64,000 nucleotides of DNA from Poronia punctata (GCA_022579005.1 MU401478.1:62001-126000), one strand, 5' to 3'. Counted from the first letter of the stretch, positions 21,272 through 33,388 are shown. Made by a program: numbers and translations. The notes: generated by a model not told the origin, from the sequence alone.

Positions 21272-22992
21272 ATGCCCGCGTATGTCATGATATACCCTTG
21301 CAGCCTTGCCCATGAGGTGTCACGGAACTAATAAACTTGTGTGTAAATTGATAGCCCAGGGGACCAGCACAGCAGCATCACGAATCCCTTCGAAGAAGTT
21401 AAACCACGTATATCAGAATTCACGGCCGCCGAGATCGCCACACTCCAATCACGCCTCGAGAAGCAACTGGGACCCGAATATCTCTCAGCCCGCAGTGGCC
21501 CCTCTGGACAAAAGGTCCACTACATTGCCGCCGAGAAATGCATCGCTTTAGCAAATGAAGTGTTTGGCTTCAACGGCTGGTCGTCGAGCATACAGAATAT
21601 CCAAGTCGATTTCGTCGACGAGAACCCGCAGACGCTCAAGATTTCACTTGGGTTGTCGGTTATTGTCCGCGTCACGCTACGAGATGGCACTTTTCACGAA
21701 GACATCGGCTACGGCCACATAGAAAACTGTAAAGGGAAGGCCGCTGCTTTCGAGAAGGCTAAGAAGGAGGGGACCACGGACGCGTTAAAGCGGGCGCTTC
21801 GAAACTTTGGCAACGTGCTGGGTAATTGTATCTACGACAAGGACTATCTTGCCAAAGTGACGAAGCTCAAAGTTGGGCCGACCAAGTTTGACGAGGAGAA
21901 TCTCCACCGTCACGCCGATTATGCCAAAAGTCAACAGACGGTGGTCAAGGTAGAACCAAAAGCTATTGCTGAGAAGAGCAGTGATGGGGCCGATGCTAGT
22001 GGTGTGTTGTATTCCGACGATATTGACTGGGCAGATACTGATTTGCTGGGTGTGTAGTGATATCAGAAGCCTTAGCGCTAGAGGAGGAGTTTGGCGACTT
22101 TGACATGGCCGACTTTGGTGTAACAGAAGATGGTCACCCAGATGAGGTTGTGTTACCACCCTCTCACGGACCGAGTGAGCAGGCTAGTCGATCGAGCGAT
22201 AGGTCACAAAACGGGAATCCCGGTAATATCAATGATCGCAATAGACCGCCCGCAAACGCGTATCCCTCCAAGCCGATGCAACCCCCTTCCAGACCGGCTG
22301 TACAACCTTCTAGGCCGCCTCATACACCTAACCACCAGCAACAAAGGCCAGGTCCACCTTATCAGGGCCGGCCTAACCAGCAGCAGCAACCGCCGAGACC
22401 ACCAAACCATCTGAACACGGCTGCCCAACAGGGAGCACCGAACAATAGGATGATGACCCCGCCGCCAAACGCCGCTCCACGCCCGCCGAATGGTATGGGC
22501 ATGCCCAACAAGGCGCCCAGTGGACCGGCCGCCTTTCTTTCGGCGAGATCAGTGAAAGATGTGCCCGAAAATGCGGATCCAGGCGTGGTTGTCGAAAAAG
22601 GGAACTGCAAGCTATTCGACCCCCATGCCGAGAGTCCATCGATCCGCAAGACACCAGGAATCGATCACAAATACTCCAAGCCTGTATCCAAGACGGGAGT
22701 ACATGTCCCCCCATTAAAAAGAGATCAGGAGCAGCAACGTCCCTCTCCCCTCGGTCCACCTAACGTGGTAAACCCGTCCCTTGCGCAGATGAGACAAATC
22801 GGTGCCCCAGGAGGGCCCGGAAGTCCCCTCGCGAATAGGAATCAATATCGTCCGCCCACCATGATGAAGAGACCTGCGTCTGGCGGACCAGACGGCGGCA
22901 ACAGGACGCCCCTTTCCGAGGTCTCAGCTAATGGACCACCTACGACCGGCGGTGTATCGGGAGTCGATGCGAAAAGGCCGAGAATGGCGTAA
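21272..22992 (+). CDS. rad52: DNA recombination and repair protein Rad52
   Basis: Exons 21272-21279 (8 nt, ATGCCCGC), 21373-22001 and 22058-22992 give 523 aa. The second exon could also start at 21376 (tandem CAGCAG acceptor), changing one residue. Residues 1-180 hold the Rad52 annealing domain: FTAAEIATLQSRLEKQLGPEY, KVHYIAAEKCIALANEVFGFNGWSS, DIGYGHIENCKGKAAAFEKAKKEGTTDALKRALRNFGNVLGNCIYD. After an acidic linker (FGDFDMADFGVTEDGHPDEVVLPP), the C-terminal half is Pro/Gln/Asn-rich with FDPHAESPSIRKTPGIDHKYSKPV near residue 400, the region that binds Rad51 in yeast. Rad52 anneals ssDNA and loads Rad51 over RPA. The 56-nt second intron has a weak GTGTGT donor; if retained it gives an in-frame TAG at 22055-22057. 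Confidence 0.95.
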
Positions 22993-23833
22993 GGCCTATT
23001 TTCTTTTAGATACCACGGGTTGTAGTCATGATTTCCCGGGCACGAAGAGTCAGGCCTGTGAAGCGTAGGTTTACGCATTTGCAATCAGCATGGGAGCCGC
23101 TATCCCTCGGGGAATATTTGGCTTGGATTGGGCTTACTTTTTGCCGAATGAACACCAGGGGCAGTGCTAGGCGTCAGGCGTAAAACAAGGGCATCTTCCC
23201 TACCTCTGAAGAAAAGGCAGAAAGGTATTTGACGATATCGTATGGCGTTTTGGGGGTTGATTGTTGGGTCTCATTAGGCGTGCGTTCGGTACTAGCTGAC
23301 TCTTATCTAGCGCTTCAATATTGCTCAGCTGATAGATTTGGGGGAAACATGAGGAAGGAAGACGAATGGCAAGAAGCACGGGTCAACCTATATAATTTTC
23401 GTAAAGAGTAAGGTCATAAGAAAGTCTACTTGTTCCTCTCTTTTCCTCGGAGGCCGTCAAGTCGCAGTGTCGACGATGCTATCCAGTCCCTACGCGCTAT
23501 ATTTGCCAAACCCCCTATCCCCTTTGACTCGACTGGCGAACCTTTCCTCGCCTTTCTTATGATCATAAGAGACGGAAGAGACCTCGCCGTTCCACGCGGG
23601 GGTCAGGATAAAACCTGTCTTTTGCCAGGTTGACCTTGTCACAGAAGGGCTAGCTTTATCACAATTTTTTCCCCCTTAGGTATATCGTACAGGAGAAAGA
23701 GCATCTTATTGTAACAAGGCACAGGTTGTCTATTACCGCCAACTCTATTATCACCACCAATTGGCCAGTGTCTAGCCGCTTTCTGAGCTTTACCCCCTTC
23801 TCCCTATACGACCCAGTCTAGCAGTCAGTATAT
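22993..23833. other. intergenic region between convergent genes
   Basis: Trailers of rad52 and of the SDR on the other strand. No ORF with coding character, repeat or RNA gene was recognised. Confidence 0.5.
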
Positions 23834-24997
23834 TTAATACGCCGAAGGAAGAACTCCCAGTCTGCCTCCATCAGTCAAGAGGACGTTTCCATTGACGTAG
23901 GCGCCAGCCTTGCTAGCCAGGAAGAGGATTGCGCCGGCCATGTCTTCCTCATCACCGGCCCGCTCCTCCGGTACGACGGTCTTGGGCCAGCCCTCTTGAC
24001 TCCTCTTTGATATCAAGTCTGTGGTCATCTCGCTGGGATATACTGTGTTTTTATTTTTGTATCAGTATTGTTTGACTTTTTTTTTTTTTTTTTTTTGGTT
24101 TCTTTCTTTTTAGTTGGGAAAGTTTGATCACAAGCAAGGGGGAAAAAAGGAGAAAAACTCACATCCCGGTGCAATAACATTACATCGGATCCCATACGGC
24201 ACCAAGCCCGTTGAAAGCTGTTTCATCATGTGGACGACGGCCGCCTTGGACGCGCCATACGCATATCCAGCCAACGGGACACGATTATATGCGCCGATAC
24301 TACTGATGGCGATGATTTGACTCCTCTGTTTTTTTTCGTGTTTCTTGTTCCCGGCGTCTAAGAGGGTTAGGAAAGCGGTGACGGTATTGAAGACTCCAGT
24401 GACGTTTGTGGCGAATGTCTGGGTGAATGCTTCGGTGTCGATTTCCGATAGGGCCTTTTGTAAGACGGAGATGTCGGTGTTGTCCTGGGGGACGCCGGCG
24501 AGGCCGGGGCCGGAGATTCCGGAATTGGCGATTAGGAGGTCGATGGAGCCGTTTGTTTGGCTGGCGATTGTTGACGCGGCGGTGGAGAGGGAGGTGGGCG
24601 ATGTTACGTCGCCGGGGATGGGGTGGATGTTTTTATGTTTCTGGGTTTTGGGTGAAAAGGGTTAGAAGGTGGATATATAGATAATGGAGGGGAGGGAAAG
24701 GAAGGGAAAGGAAAGGAAAGAAGGTAAATACAGCTGTTGCAGCGGCTTTCTCGAGACTTTCTTTTCTTCGGCCGATTATATATACGATTGCTCCGTTTGC
24801 TTCTAGGGCTTGGGCCATCATGAGTCCGATGCCTTTTTCCCCCAAGATGATTAGTTGATATTAGTATAACCTTAGGCATCACTGATCAAGAGGAAATTGG
24901 TTGGTTTCGACTTACCACTTCCACCGCCTGTGACGACGGCCACCTGGCCCGTGACGTCGAATAGGGAATTGCGTTCAAGTGATTTCGAGGAGGCCAT
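23834..24997 (-). CDS. short-chain dehydrogenase/reductase (289 aa)
   Basis: Exons 24997-24916, 24832-24732, 24640-24163 and 24042-23834; all phases agree. The classical SDR plan is complete: cofactor loop TGGGSGIG at residues 23-30, NSG (about 100-102) in place of NAG, catalytic Ser175, Tyr189 and Lys193 (YGASK), then APGLYPSEMTTDL and a C-terminal NGNVLLTDGG. It is probably an NADP(H)-dependent oxidoreductase of the group often annotated as RhlG-like or 3-oxoacyl-reductase-like; the substrate cannot be read from sequence. There is no signal peptide. The introns hold homopolymer and purine runs (a T run at about 24078-24097). The upstream neighbour is divergent (gamma-glutamyltransferase), about 1.8 kb away. 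Confidence 0.9.
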
Positions 24998-26801
24998 GTT
25001 TGTTTTCTTTTTGTATGTATATTTTCAAGCTTTGATAGAGAAACGAGTTTTATGTCTATCTAATGTTTGAATTTGAGCATACAGGAGGTAAGTAGATATG
25101 TAGGTTAGACAGATGTTAAGGTAGGTAAGGTCGGTAGGTTTAAATACAAGAGGGGAGCTTCATGTACGACAACACAGTCATGACGTGCGAGACGGACATG
25201 AATGAGGGAGTATATATATACATGCGCACTAGATATGTATGTTGGCAGGCATACTTCCATTATCCATACCTAACATACAACGTATACATAGTAAGTACAG
25301 CTCCGGATTACCCGAGGTATGTTACACCTTGCCTGTTATATGCTGGCAAGAGGCGTATATCTCTCCGGATATAACCTTGAAAGCTTTAAGTTTGACGGTT
25401 AAAAAGAACACACCAGAGATCGATCGTCCAGGGACGAGCATTAACCCTAGAGCTAATTACCTAGGTTAGGTAGGTAAGTAGATAAGATAGGTAGCTCCCT
25501 GCTGATGTTAAAACTTGAGACGATTGCACGTATATATCGATCATGAGGTATAAGCTTTCTAAGTACTAGGGATTAGCATGTAGACTGGACCTAGACACAG
25601 GTAAATATTTCTGTCTTGGGAGAAATGGAAGGTAAGTAAAGTAGGTGTCGGAGATCGAACGCAAACCGAACAATCTCCGTTTGACAATTGAGGTTCCTCT
25701 TTCCTTCCTTCCTCCCCACACCGAGATCGATTTTCCCCGCACATGCCCCCGCGCCAGGTTCCGCGGGGTTGGTTCGTCGTTCAAGCTACTCTGCTAATTA
25801 ACACTTAAAAGTAGGTACTTAGGTAACGCCAACACGATTGGATTCTCGAAATATATCATCAAAGGTACAGTAGGTAAATTATCCAAGACACGAAGATCCT
25901 GTGTAAAAAGAGCCAAGGTGAGCAAAAGGACGACAGGCTCGGAAATACGTCACACGTCTATCTATCTATCTCCGAGACGAGTTGTCCGGTTTTGATGTAC
26001 ATAGGGGAGGCCGCTCAAAGGTAAGGTGGGTTAGCTATGGTGTTTTCTATTAAACCGACTTTATGTATATCAACAAGAAGTCCATATCTTAAAGGTGAGA
26101 GAAAAATCAGAAGGTAGAGAGAGGTTTAAACTTTTCTAAACCGGGCAACTCTGGTCTAAGTACGGTACATGCCTCTGCTTGCCAAGGGATAACAATGGTC
26201 TTTATTCTGCTCCTTTCATCGTACTTGGTATCTGTAGTCTAGGTTAGACTAACTTTGACCAATCATACATTCCAAGAAAGTATTGTGCAGCTCTCACTAG
26301 TAATATTTATACCTACGCATAATTCTCTACTATTGCACAGGTAGCTACCTATTGGCCGCCTTGCAGTATAATATTTCAGCTATTTATCATTACCGAAAAG
26401 ACAGGGGCTTATATAAAAACCTCGTCAGAATGTATATACCTTTAACCTACGGGTACCAAGTAGACTCAGCTCAGTGGGAAGATGACAGCCGGGCGACGAC
26501 CCTACACCTAACCTATCTTTCTAGAACGTCCACCCAACCCAAGATGTGATATACTTAAGGGGGAAAAGTTAAGCGGAGAACGGGGAATGCCGGTGGCGGA
26601 CCAAGTCGCCCCGTTCCACCCTTTTGCCCCTCGGGTAACCTTACGTTATACTTATTAAGTAGATTGCCCGAATACACAACAACATGGGGAACTTGGAGCA
26701 AATAGCATTTTTATAATAAGATAAAGATAAAGATAAAAAATACAAATACAACTTACTATATTGCTTTATCTGTCATTGTTGTTTACTTAATTGCCCGAAA
26801 A
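24998..26801. other. intergenic region between divergent SDR and gamma-glutamyltransferase genes
   Basis: No gene recognised. TAGGTAGG-type runs occur at about 25465-25495. No strong leader signature precedes 26802, where the sequence is AT-rich (aagataaagataaag near 26720). Confidence 0.5.
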
Positions 26802-29008
26802 ATGCCCCTCACCACCTCGTCCGTGTTCCCGCCGGCCTCGGACGCCTTCATGAAGTTCCCGAGCCGGCGCAGCGTCGTCCATAGCACGAAAGGTATCGTG
26901 GCTTGTTCGCAGTCGTTGGCGGCGAAATGTGGTATTCAAGTCCTTGATGCGGGCGGGAATTGTGTGGTAAGTAAAGTACCTTGTGGCTTGTTCGTTTTAC
27001 AAAAGGCAAATAAACGGGCGAGGAGAAAGCTGGCTGATAATTCTTGCCATAGGATGCCGCAGTTGCAGTTGGTATGTTATCTAGCCCCAATTCCAGTTCA
27101 AATTTTTTAAAAAAAATATCATACTGCTTTTCCCAGACGGATAGTGATCAAGACATCAAATAATAATGCACACAAAAAGAAAGCTAACGACCAAAAAAAG
27201 CCGCCGGCCTCAACATGACAGAGCCCTGCTCAACCGGTATAGGAGGCGACATGTTCTGCCTATTCTACGACGCCAAGACCAGAAAAATCTCGGCCCTCAA
27301 CGGATCCGGCCGGTCGGGCGCCAAATGCACCCTCGACACGGTCCGCAAATCCCTCGGCATCCCCGACGGTCAACAGGGTACCATCCCCATGGATAGCGTG
27401 CACGCCGTCTCCGTGCCCGGCGCCGCTGCCGGCTGGTGCGATTCCGTCGCCCGCTTCGGTAGCGGCAAGGTTACCATGGAACAGATCCTTGCGCCTGCCA
27501 TAGAGCTGGGCGAGAAGGGATTTCCTGTTGCTGAAGGTGTTGCGTATTTCGTGAGTTCTCCTTTCCTTTCATTTCTCTCTTTCTTTCTTTCTACCGCATG
27601 AAAAAAAAAGAAAGAAAAAAAAGGTGAGTGAGTGCCTAAGGAACTAATGCCCGCCAATGAATAAATACAGTGGAATCGTTCCGAGTCCCTCATTCGCAAG
27701 GCCTCGCCCAATGGCAACGAGATGCTCAAAACAGACCCGTCCGCTCCGGGAGGCGCGCGCGCACCAGCCGCCGGCGAGATAATGAAGAACCCGACGCTGG
27801 CGCGGACATTCCGAACGCTCGCGAGTCAAGGAAAAGAGGGTTTCTACAAGGGACGGATCGCGGACGAAATCATCGCCGTAGTACGGGAGCTCGGCGGACA
27901 TCTCGAGCACGCCGATCTAGAACATCATCTGGAAAAAGGCAGCGAGCCCGTAGAAGCCATTTCGCTAAAATTCCGCGGCCAAAACGTCGGGCAGAAGTTG
28001 AAAGAGCAAGTTACCGGCACCGATACCGATACCGACGCCGACGCCGCTGCTACGGACCTAGGCCTCGAGCTATGGGAACATCCGCCCAACGGACAGGGAA
28101 TCGTGGCGCTCATGGCGTTAGGCATCCTCCAGGAGCTAGAGAAGGAGGGAAAGATCCCGACGTTCGGAGCCAAGGACTTCAACACGGCGCCGTATCTCCA
28201 CGCCATCATCGAGGCGTTACGCATCGCCTTTGCCGACGCCAGCTGGTACGTCACGGACCCCAACGTGGAGCGCGTGCCCGTAGCCGAGCTGCTGGACCCG
28301 ACATACCTGTCTTCACGGGCCAAATCCCTCTTCACCCCGGAACGGGCCGGCGGCGTGGTGGCGCACGGGATGCCGTCGCCGGCCCACCAGAGCAGCGACA
28401 CGGTGTATTTCGCCGTGTCGGACAGCGAGGGCAACGCCGTTTCTTTTATAAACAGCAACTACGGCGGTTTCGGCACCTGCATCGTGCCCAAGGGCTGCGG
28501 ATTCACGTTGCAGAACCGCGCCGCCAATTTCAGCCTCGACCCCCGAGGTAAACATCCCAACATCCTGGCGCCGCGCAAGAGACCCTACCACACCATCATC
28601 CCGGCGGCCGTGACGAACCTGCACGACGGCAGCCTGCATTCCGTCTTTGGCGTCATGGGCGGCTTCATGCAGCCTCAGGGCCATATCCAGGTTCTCCTCG
28701 GCCAGGTCGTAGGGGGTCTGAATCCGCAGCAGGCACTCGATGCCCCGCGCATCTGCATAGGAGCCGGTATGCCCGAGGACGGCAAAGTGATCGATGCCAA
28801 AGTATTTGTCGAGGAAGGGATGCCGGAAGAGACGATAGAGGGGCTGCGGAAGTTAGGTCACGATGTCGAGGTCCTGACGGGCATGGCCAGGGCGAGGTTC
28901 GGTAGAGGTCAGATCATCCGTTGGACAACAGATCCGGTGGAGAAAGATGTGGGTGTTTGGTCTGCCGGTAGCGATATGCGTGGTGATGGTGCGGCATATC
29001 CGCAGTGA
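26802..29008 (+). CDS. gamma-glutamyltransferase family protein, cytosolic type (623 aa)
   Basis: Exons 26802-26966, 27053-27071 (19 nt), 27201-27550 and 27671-29008. The tiny second exon supplies DAAVAVA between GGNCV and AGLNMTEPCSTGIGGDMF, a hallmark GGT block. The presumed autocatalytic nucleophile is Thr422 in SSDTVYFAVSD, beginning the small subunit. NSNYGGFGTCI and the lid/oxyanion region follow, then HTIIPAAV and GGFMQPQGHIQVL. The family hydrolyses or transfers the gamma-glutamyl group of glutathione and related amides. No signal peptide or N-terminal membrane anchor is visible, unlike secreted GGTs, so it resembles the YwrD-like branch and probably acts inside the cell. A T-D repeat (GTDTDTDADAAATD) interrupts the large-subunit region. 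A substrate other than glutathione is possible. Confidence 0.92.
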
Positions 29009-29362
29009 TGAAAACATACACAGCTATATAAGGCGAAATAACATACATACCAAAGATTTGGATAACTGATCAGACCGTGGTCCTTGATGAATTCGAAGTG
29101 GCCAAAGAACAACCAGGCAAGAAAAGGGAGGGATGTATATCAAATTGCTCAACGGCTTCGCCAATCACCAAATAGTATCATATTGATATGCTTCAATTAG
29201 TACTCGTGGTAGCTCAATTGCTACTACTGTGTATACAAAGTCCGAGAAGGCTGCGTTCATTAGGCGTCATACTGTGCAAGTTTTTATATAGCGCGGCGCA
29301 CACACTTTAGGAAGAAGGTCTCTCCTCCCCCCTCCGTTTTTGACCATGCCCGCCTGCCTGCT
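29009..29362. other. short convergent intergenic region
   Basis: Shared trailers of the gamma-glutamyltransferase gene and grx5. Nothing else was recognised. Confidence 0.5.
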
Positions 29363-29970
29363 TTAGTTCGATTCAGGGGAGCTTCCATCCACCGGAGCGA
29401 GAACATTCTTCTCCTCCAACATCTTGGCTAGCGAACCATCCTGGTGCATCGAGACGAGGATATCGCAACCGCCTACAAACTCCTTATCGAGGTAGAGCTG
29501 GGGGATAGTCGGCCAATCGGAGAACTCTTTGATGCCTGAAAATCCAGTTGTTAGTGATGTCGTCCAATTCTACATCCTCTCGAGAAATCGTAATCGTACC
29601 TGCCCGGAGCTCCTCATCCTCCAAGACGTTAAAGGCGGCAAACTTGGCCGGGTCTACGCCCTGAAGACCCAAGATCTGAATGCTGGCGCGCGAGAAGCCG
29701 CACTGCGGTGTCTCGGGTGTACCCTTCATGAACAGGACTACGGGAGCCGAGCCGACGGCCTTCTCGATAGCTTGCCGTGTGTGGTCGGACAGCAGTCGTT
29801 GCTGGAATTTTGTGAGGAGGAAGGGATTATTCGGTCGCAGGAAGGCCTGAGGACGTGCTGCTTGCCGCAGGCTCTGGTGAAACGGAAAAGATCAGTTACA
29901 TGTTTATTTATACTGACATGTCCGTTCAGAGGAAATGACCTACGGCTGATAATAAAGGTCTGGCAAACAT
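29363..29970 (-). CDS. grx5: mitochondrial monothiol glutaredoxin Grx5 (157 aa)
   Basis: Exons 29970-29944, 29873-29600 and 29535-29363. The first 37 residues ([18 protein letters not shown]...) are basic and free of acidic residues, as in a mitochondrial presequence; the join (donor GTAGGT, acceptor CACCAG) is needed to reach the only suitable ATG. The mature part has [15 protein letters not shown] with the single active cysteine Cys67, then [27 protein letters not shown] and FVGGCDI, the glutathione-binding and Fe-S-bridging features of class II glutaredoxins. Grx5 passes [2Fe-2S] clusters from the Isu scaffold to downstream carriers in mitochondria. It is divergent from the phosphopantothenoylcysteine decarboxylase gene, with starts 549 bp apart. 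Confidence 0.94.
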
Positions 29971-30518
29971 TGTGGCGCGGGTCTGGGGTGTGGATTGCGT
30001 TACTAGAAGCTTTCCTAACGTGTATAATTCACGGCGACGGGGAGCTTTATTAGATAAATTGATTTTTAAGCACGGGACAGGGGGCAAAATATCGGATGAT
30101 GTAATGAATATGCACCAATCAGGCACTTTTGGAATGTCGATGCGGAAGTACCTACCGGGTACTACTTTTGGGGATATGGTGAGGCTTGACCAATCACCGT
30201 TCGAGCGCATTCTTGTTTCAACAACCTCAGAAGATACCTCAGGTGCTAATTATTACTCATAGACGTTAACACTACTAACCTACACTAATAAGCCCCTCAT
30301 TACATGTATCACTGGTCATAAGAACCTCAGTTAAACCTTTCTTCCAAGCTTACCAATACTTGGATTCACTCACACTACCTTTTCAATATCTTCACATCTT
30401 GGTTAATAAGCAATAGTGGATAGTGAAAATAATACCATCTGTGATTGCTGATAGGATTGTTAATCTACTTGCCCCGAGAAACGTACCCCGGATTACTACA
30501 AACCAACGTCTGTCAAAG
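29971..30518. promoter_or_regulatory. bidirectional promoter region of grx5 and the PPCDC gene
   Basis: These 548 bp lie between two divergent start codons and must hold both promoters. The left half is moderately GC-rich and the right half AT-richer. No specific operator was identified. Confidence 0.5.
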
Positions 30519-31860
30519 ATGCTCCAGACCATCTCTCATGAGCACGACAGACACCACACAGAGGCGGGACAGAAATCTATCGAATCTTTAACGGCCTCAC
30601 TTGGGGATGGGAAAATCCATCTTCTTCTTGCTTCTTCAGGCAGTGTTGCCACAATCAAGCTCCCCAATATAATTCAGGCACTCTCCACGCATCCGTCAAG
30701 TCGCCTCTCCATTCGAGTAATCCTGACATCTTCGGCATCGCGATTTGTATCCGGCCAATCTCATGAGCAACCTAACATATCTACCTTGACCTCTTATCCT
30801 AATGTTGATGCCGTGGGTAAGCAGCAAAACAGCGACTGTGTATTCAAACCCGTATTAACTGACCTAATATATGTAGTATGTGATCAGAAAGGGGCGCAGA
30901 ACATCTGTCATACTTACAAGCACTAGTATATAGATGCCGATGAGTGGAAAGATCCATGGGTAGTAAGTTATCCCTCGTCCTCCGTTGCCTCGGGAGGTAT
31001 CTATTTAGCACTGTGGCATCTTCCATATCCCTAAACAGTACTTTACAGTCGCGCAAGGAATAAACTCACAAATATTGGTGTAAAATAGAGAGGGTCCGGG
31101 ATCTTACATATCGAACTCCGTCGGTGGGCCGATCTCTTGGTGATCGCGCCCCTGAGTGCCAACACCATGGCCAGGATTGTGAATGGGTTTGCAGACAACC
31201 TTTTGACATCCGTTGTACGCGCGTGGGACCCTTGGGGTGAGCTGGATCCGGTTCAAGCTCCTGAAGCCACCACCACCTCCTCCTCGGCCGGCAACGCCAC
31301 AGTCATCTCGATGACACTGGAGGGTACAGGCGGAATAACTAGGAACAGACGGACGAGGAAACGTCGTATCATTGTTGCCCCCGCAAGTAAGTGCTTTACT
31401 TGGATTTTTGTCATATGCCCAGATCACGTTCACGTGATGTCCCCTTGTTCTTTGATTTAGAGGAGGTCTTGACAATTCTGGGATATTTGTACTCTGCTCA
31501 ACTTTCTCTTTTTGCATTGTAGTGAATACGGCCATGTGGCGTCACCCCATAACAGCAAAGCAACTACGCGTACTCGAAGAGGAATGGGGCGTCCAGACAT
31601 CGTCAGCCACCGACAGTAAGGAACGATACACACAAGCCGATATCAGCTCGGTCTCGGAGACCCAGGGAAGGGACCAACAACAACAGCATACCAGCCAAGA
31701 TGACGAAACGGGTGATGGCTGGTTTGAAGTCCTTCGCCCAAAGAGCAAGGTCTTGGCTTGCGGCGATACGGGAGATGGTGCGATGATTGAATGGACACAG
31801 ATTGTGACGGTTATCGAAGAACGGCTTGGGTTGGAGGTCGGTGACGGCTCGCGCGAGTAA
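30519..31860 (+). CDS. phosphopantothenoylcysteine decarboxylase (CoA biosynthesis)
   Basis: Exons 30519-30816, 30934-30962 (29 nt), 31089-31386 and 31523-31860 give 320 aa. The flavin-binding fold opens HLLLASSGSVATIKLP. The catalytic histidine is His116 in LHIELRRWADLLVIAPLSANT, with Asn134 in the SANT motif. The substrate-recognition motif PAMNTAMW (residues 207-214) spans the last exon junction, and Cys288 lies in ACGDTGDGAM. All hallmark residues of the Hal3/CoaC family are present. The enzyme decarboxylates 4'-phospho-N-pantothenoylcysteine to 4'-phosphopantetheine using FMN. Between Asn134 and the PAMNT motif lies a 50-residue insertion rich in Ser/Thr/Gly and Arg, and another polar insertion (KERYTQADISSVSETQGRDQQQQ) precedes the C-terminus. 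Yeast relatives also moonlight as Ppz1 phosphatase inhibitors; the long acidic tail for that is absent. Confidence 0.93.
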
Positions 31861-32605
31861 ATAGTCAAAAAGGCCACGCGCAATATGCCATCTTCTTCCG
31901 GAACCGTGTTTCGTAACCGAATCGAGTCTGACCGAAATGAACGGCCGATGCATATACAGAAAAAGATATGGCGGGTGGCTACTGATTGTACGGTCACTTG
32001 ACCGAATGGGCGCAGGCCAACAGATAATGTTTGGCATGATTTATACCAGTATATAGTAGGTTAGGTCCTAGGTAGGTAGGGACAGATAGGGGTACATGAA
32101 TAGGTTTAACCATGCACCCGCGTATTGTGTAGTTGTTTGTAGAGCATAAGTCTTCATTTCTTTAGGTGTAACGACGGGGTTTCTCTAGCCATATAGGTTG
32201 AAAACCATCTGCCGACCTTATTATCCTACTTGGACCTGGAAGAATTAGCCTTGTATTGAAAACAGCAACTCGTTGTTTTGTAAGAACAAATACAAATAAG
32301 TTCAGGTACATGATAGTTGAGATGGTGATAGTACTTGTGCTTTTATGATGATTTATAGTGGGGCAGCACAATCCCATAGGTGACGTCGGGGTTTGTCCCA
32401 GTGCTTAACGCGTCTAGAAAGACTCCAGAGCTCCGCTGTCCTAGCTATGTAATCGCGCCAAGGATCGCCAACAACCCCCAGAGCTTCAACAACGGTGTCT
32501 GTACTCGTATCTCTGACTAACATAATAGTAAGGCTGTCCAGTACTCCTGCTCATATCACAGACAACCTTCAATCTTTCAAACTACCTACTTTACCAAACC
32601 CAATC
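31861..32605. other. intergenic region, PPCDC trailer and p25 promoter
   Basis: No gene recognised. A TAGGTAGG run lies near 32067-32080. Confidence 0.5.
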
Positions 32606-33388
32606 ATGTCGAGAAAACCAGTGAGAGGAGAATACATTGAAACGGTAAACAACCAACCCTTCAAACCCAAACTCTCTTCCTCTCTCTTCCTCTCTCTTAA
32701 CATTGAAAAACCTTGGCCCAGGACACCGGTAACAAAGTCGCCCGAAAAGCCGTCCTTGTCGGAACCCAACACATAATCCTAGGCGGCAAGACCGTCATCC
32801 AAGCCGAGGCCATGATCCGTGGCGACCTGGCGCGCACCGCCCAACCCTCCTCCTCTTCTTCTTCCTCGTCTGCCGCCCCGGCGAGCAACACGGCCGTATC
32901 GATAGGTCGCTACTGTTTCCTCAGCAAAGGATGCTGTCTACGACCACCTGGACGACAATACAAAGGGTGGGTAGCGGAATCAATCCATTCCCCCTCCCTC
33001 CCTCCCTCCCTCCCTCCCCCTGGTGTAGACTAGATTAGTCCTCGTGTGTCTAATCTAGAAAGAAACTAGGATCTTCACATACCTGCCCCTACGACTAGGC
33101 GACCACGTATTCGTCGGCGAAGGCGCCGTGATCCAAGCCGCCACGATCGGGAGCCACGTACATATAGGTCGGGACGTGGTGGTGGGCGAGTTTGCCATTA
33201 TCAAAGATTACGTGCGCGTGCTCGATGGCGCTGTCGTGCCGTCGGGCATGGTGATTCCTAGCTTCAGCATCGTCGCTGGACAACCTGCGCGCGTCGTGGG
33301 TGAGGTTCCTGAGGGTGGACATGAGGCTTTTGAGTTGAGGGAATTGTATAAAACGGTTGGGAATAATCCCCAACCGATGCCGGTGTGA
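32606..33388 (+). CDS. DCTN5: dynactin subunit p25 (DCTN5)
   Basis: Exons 32606-32644, 32722-32966 and 33070-33388 give 200 aa. The start MSRKPVRGEYIETDTGNKVARKAVLVGTQHIILGG and the hexapeptide pattern of a left-handed beta-helix (GKTVIQAEAMIRGDL, VSIGRYCFLSKGCCLRPP, IGSHVHIGRDVVVGEFAIIKDYVRVLDGAVVPSGMVIPSFSIVAGQPARVVGEVPEG) identify p25. In the dynactin pointed-end complex, p25 with p27 helps load dynein onto early endosomes; in filamentous fungi its loss gives ropy or endosome-transport defects. A fungal poly-Ser/Ala insert (eight consecutive Ser) sits between two helix coils. The second intron contains a TCCC microsatellite (about 32990-33018). Confidence 0.93.

Noticed and set aside
27670..28684. 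Long alternative-frame and antisense ORFs (up to 293 codons) across the gamma-glutamyltransferase gene
   Set aside because: Arg-rich shadows of a GC-rich exon; the correct frame carries all GGT motifs.
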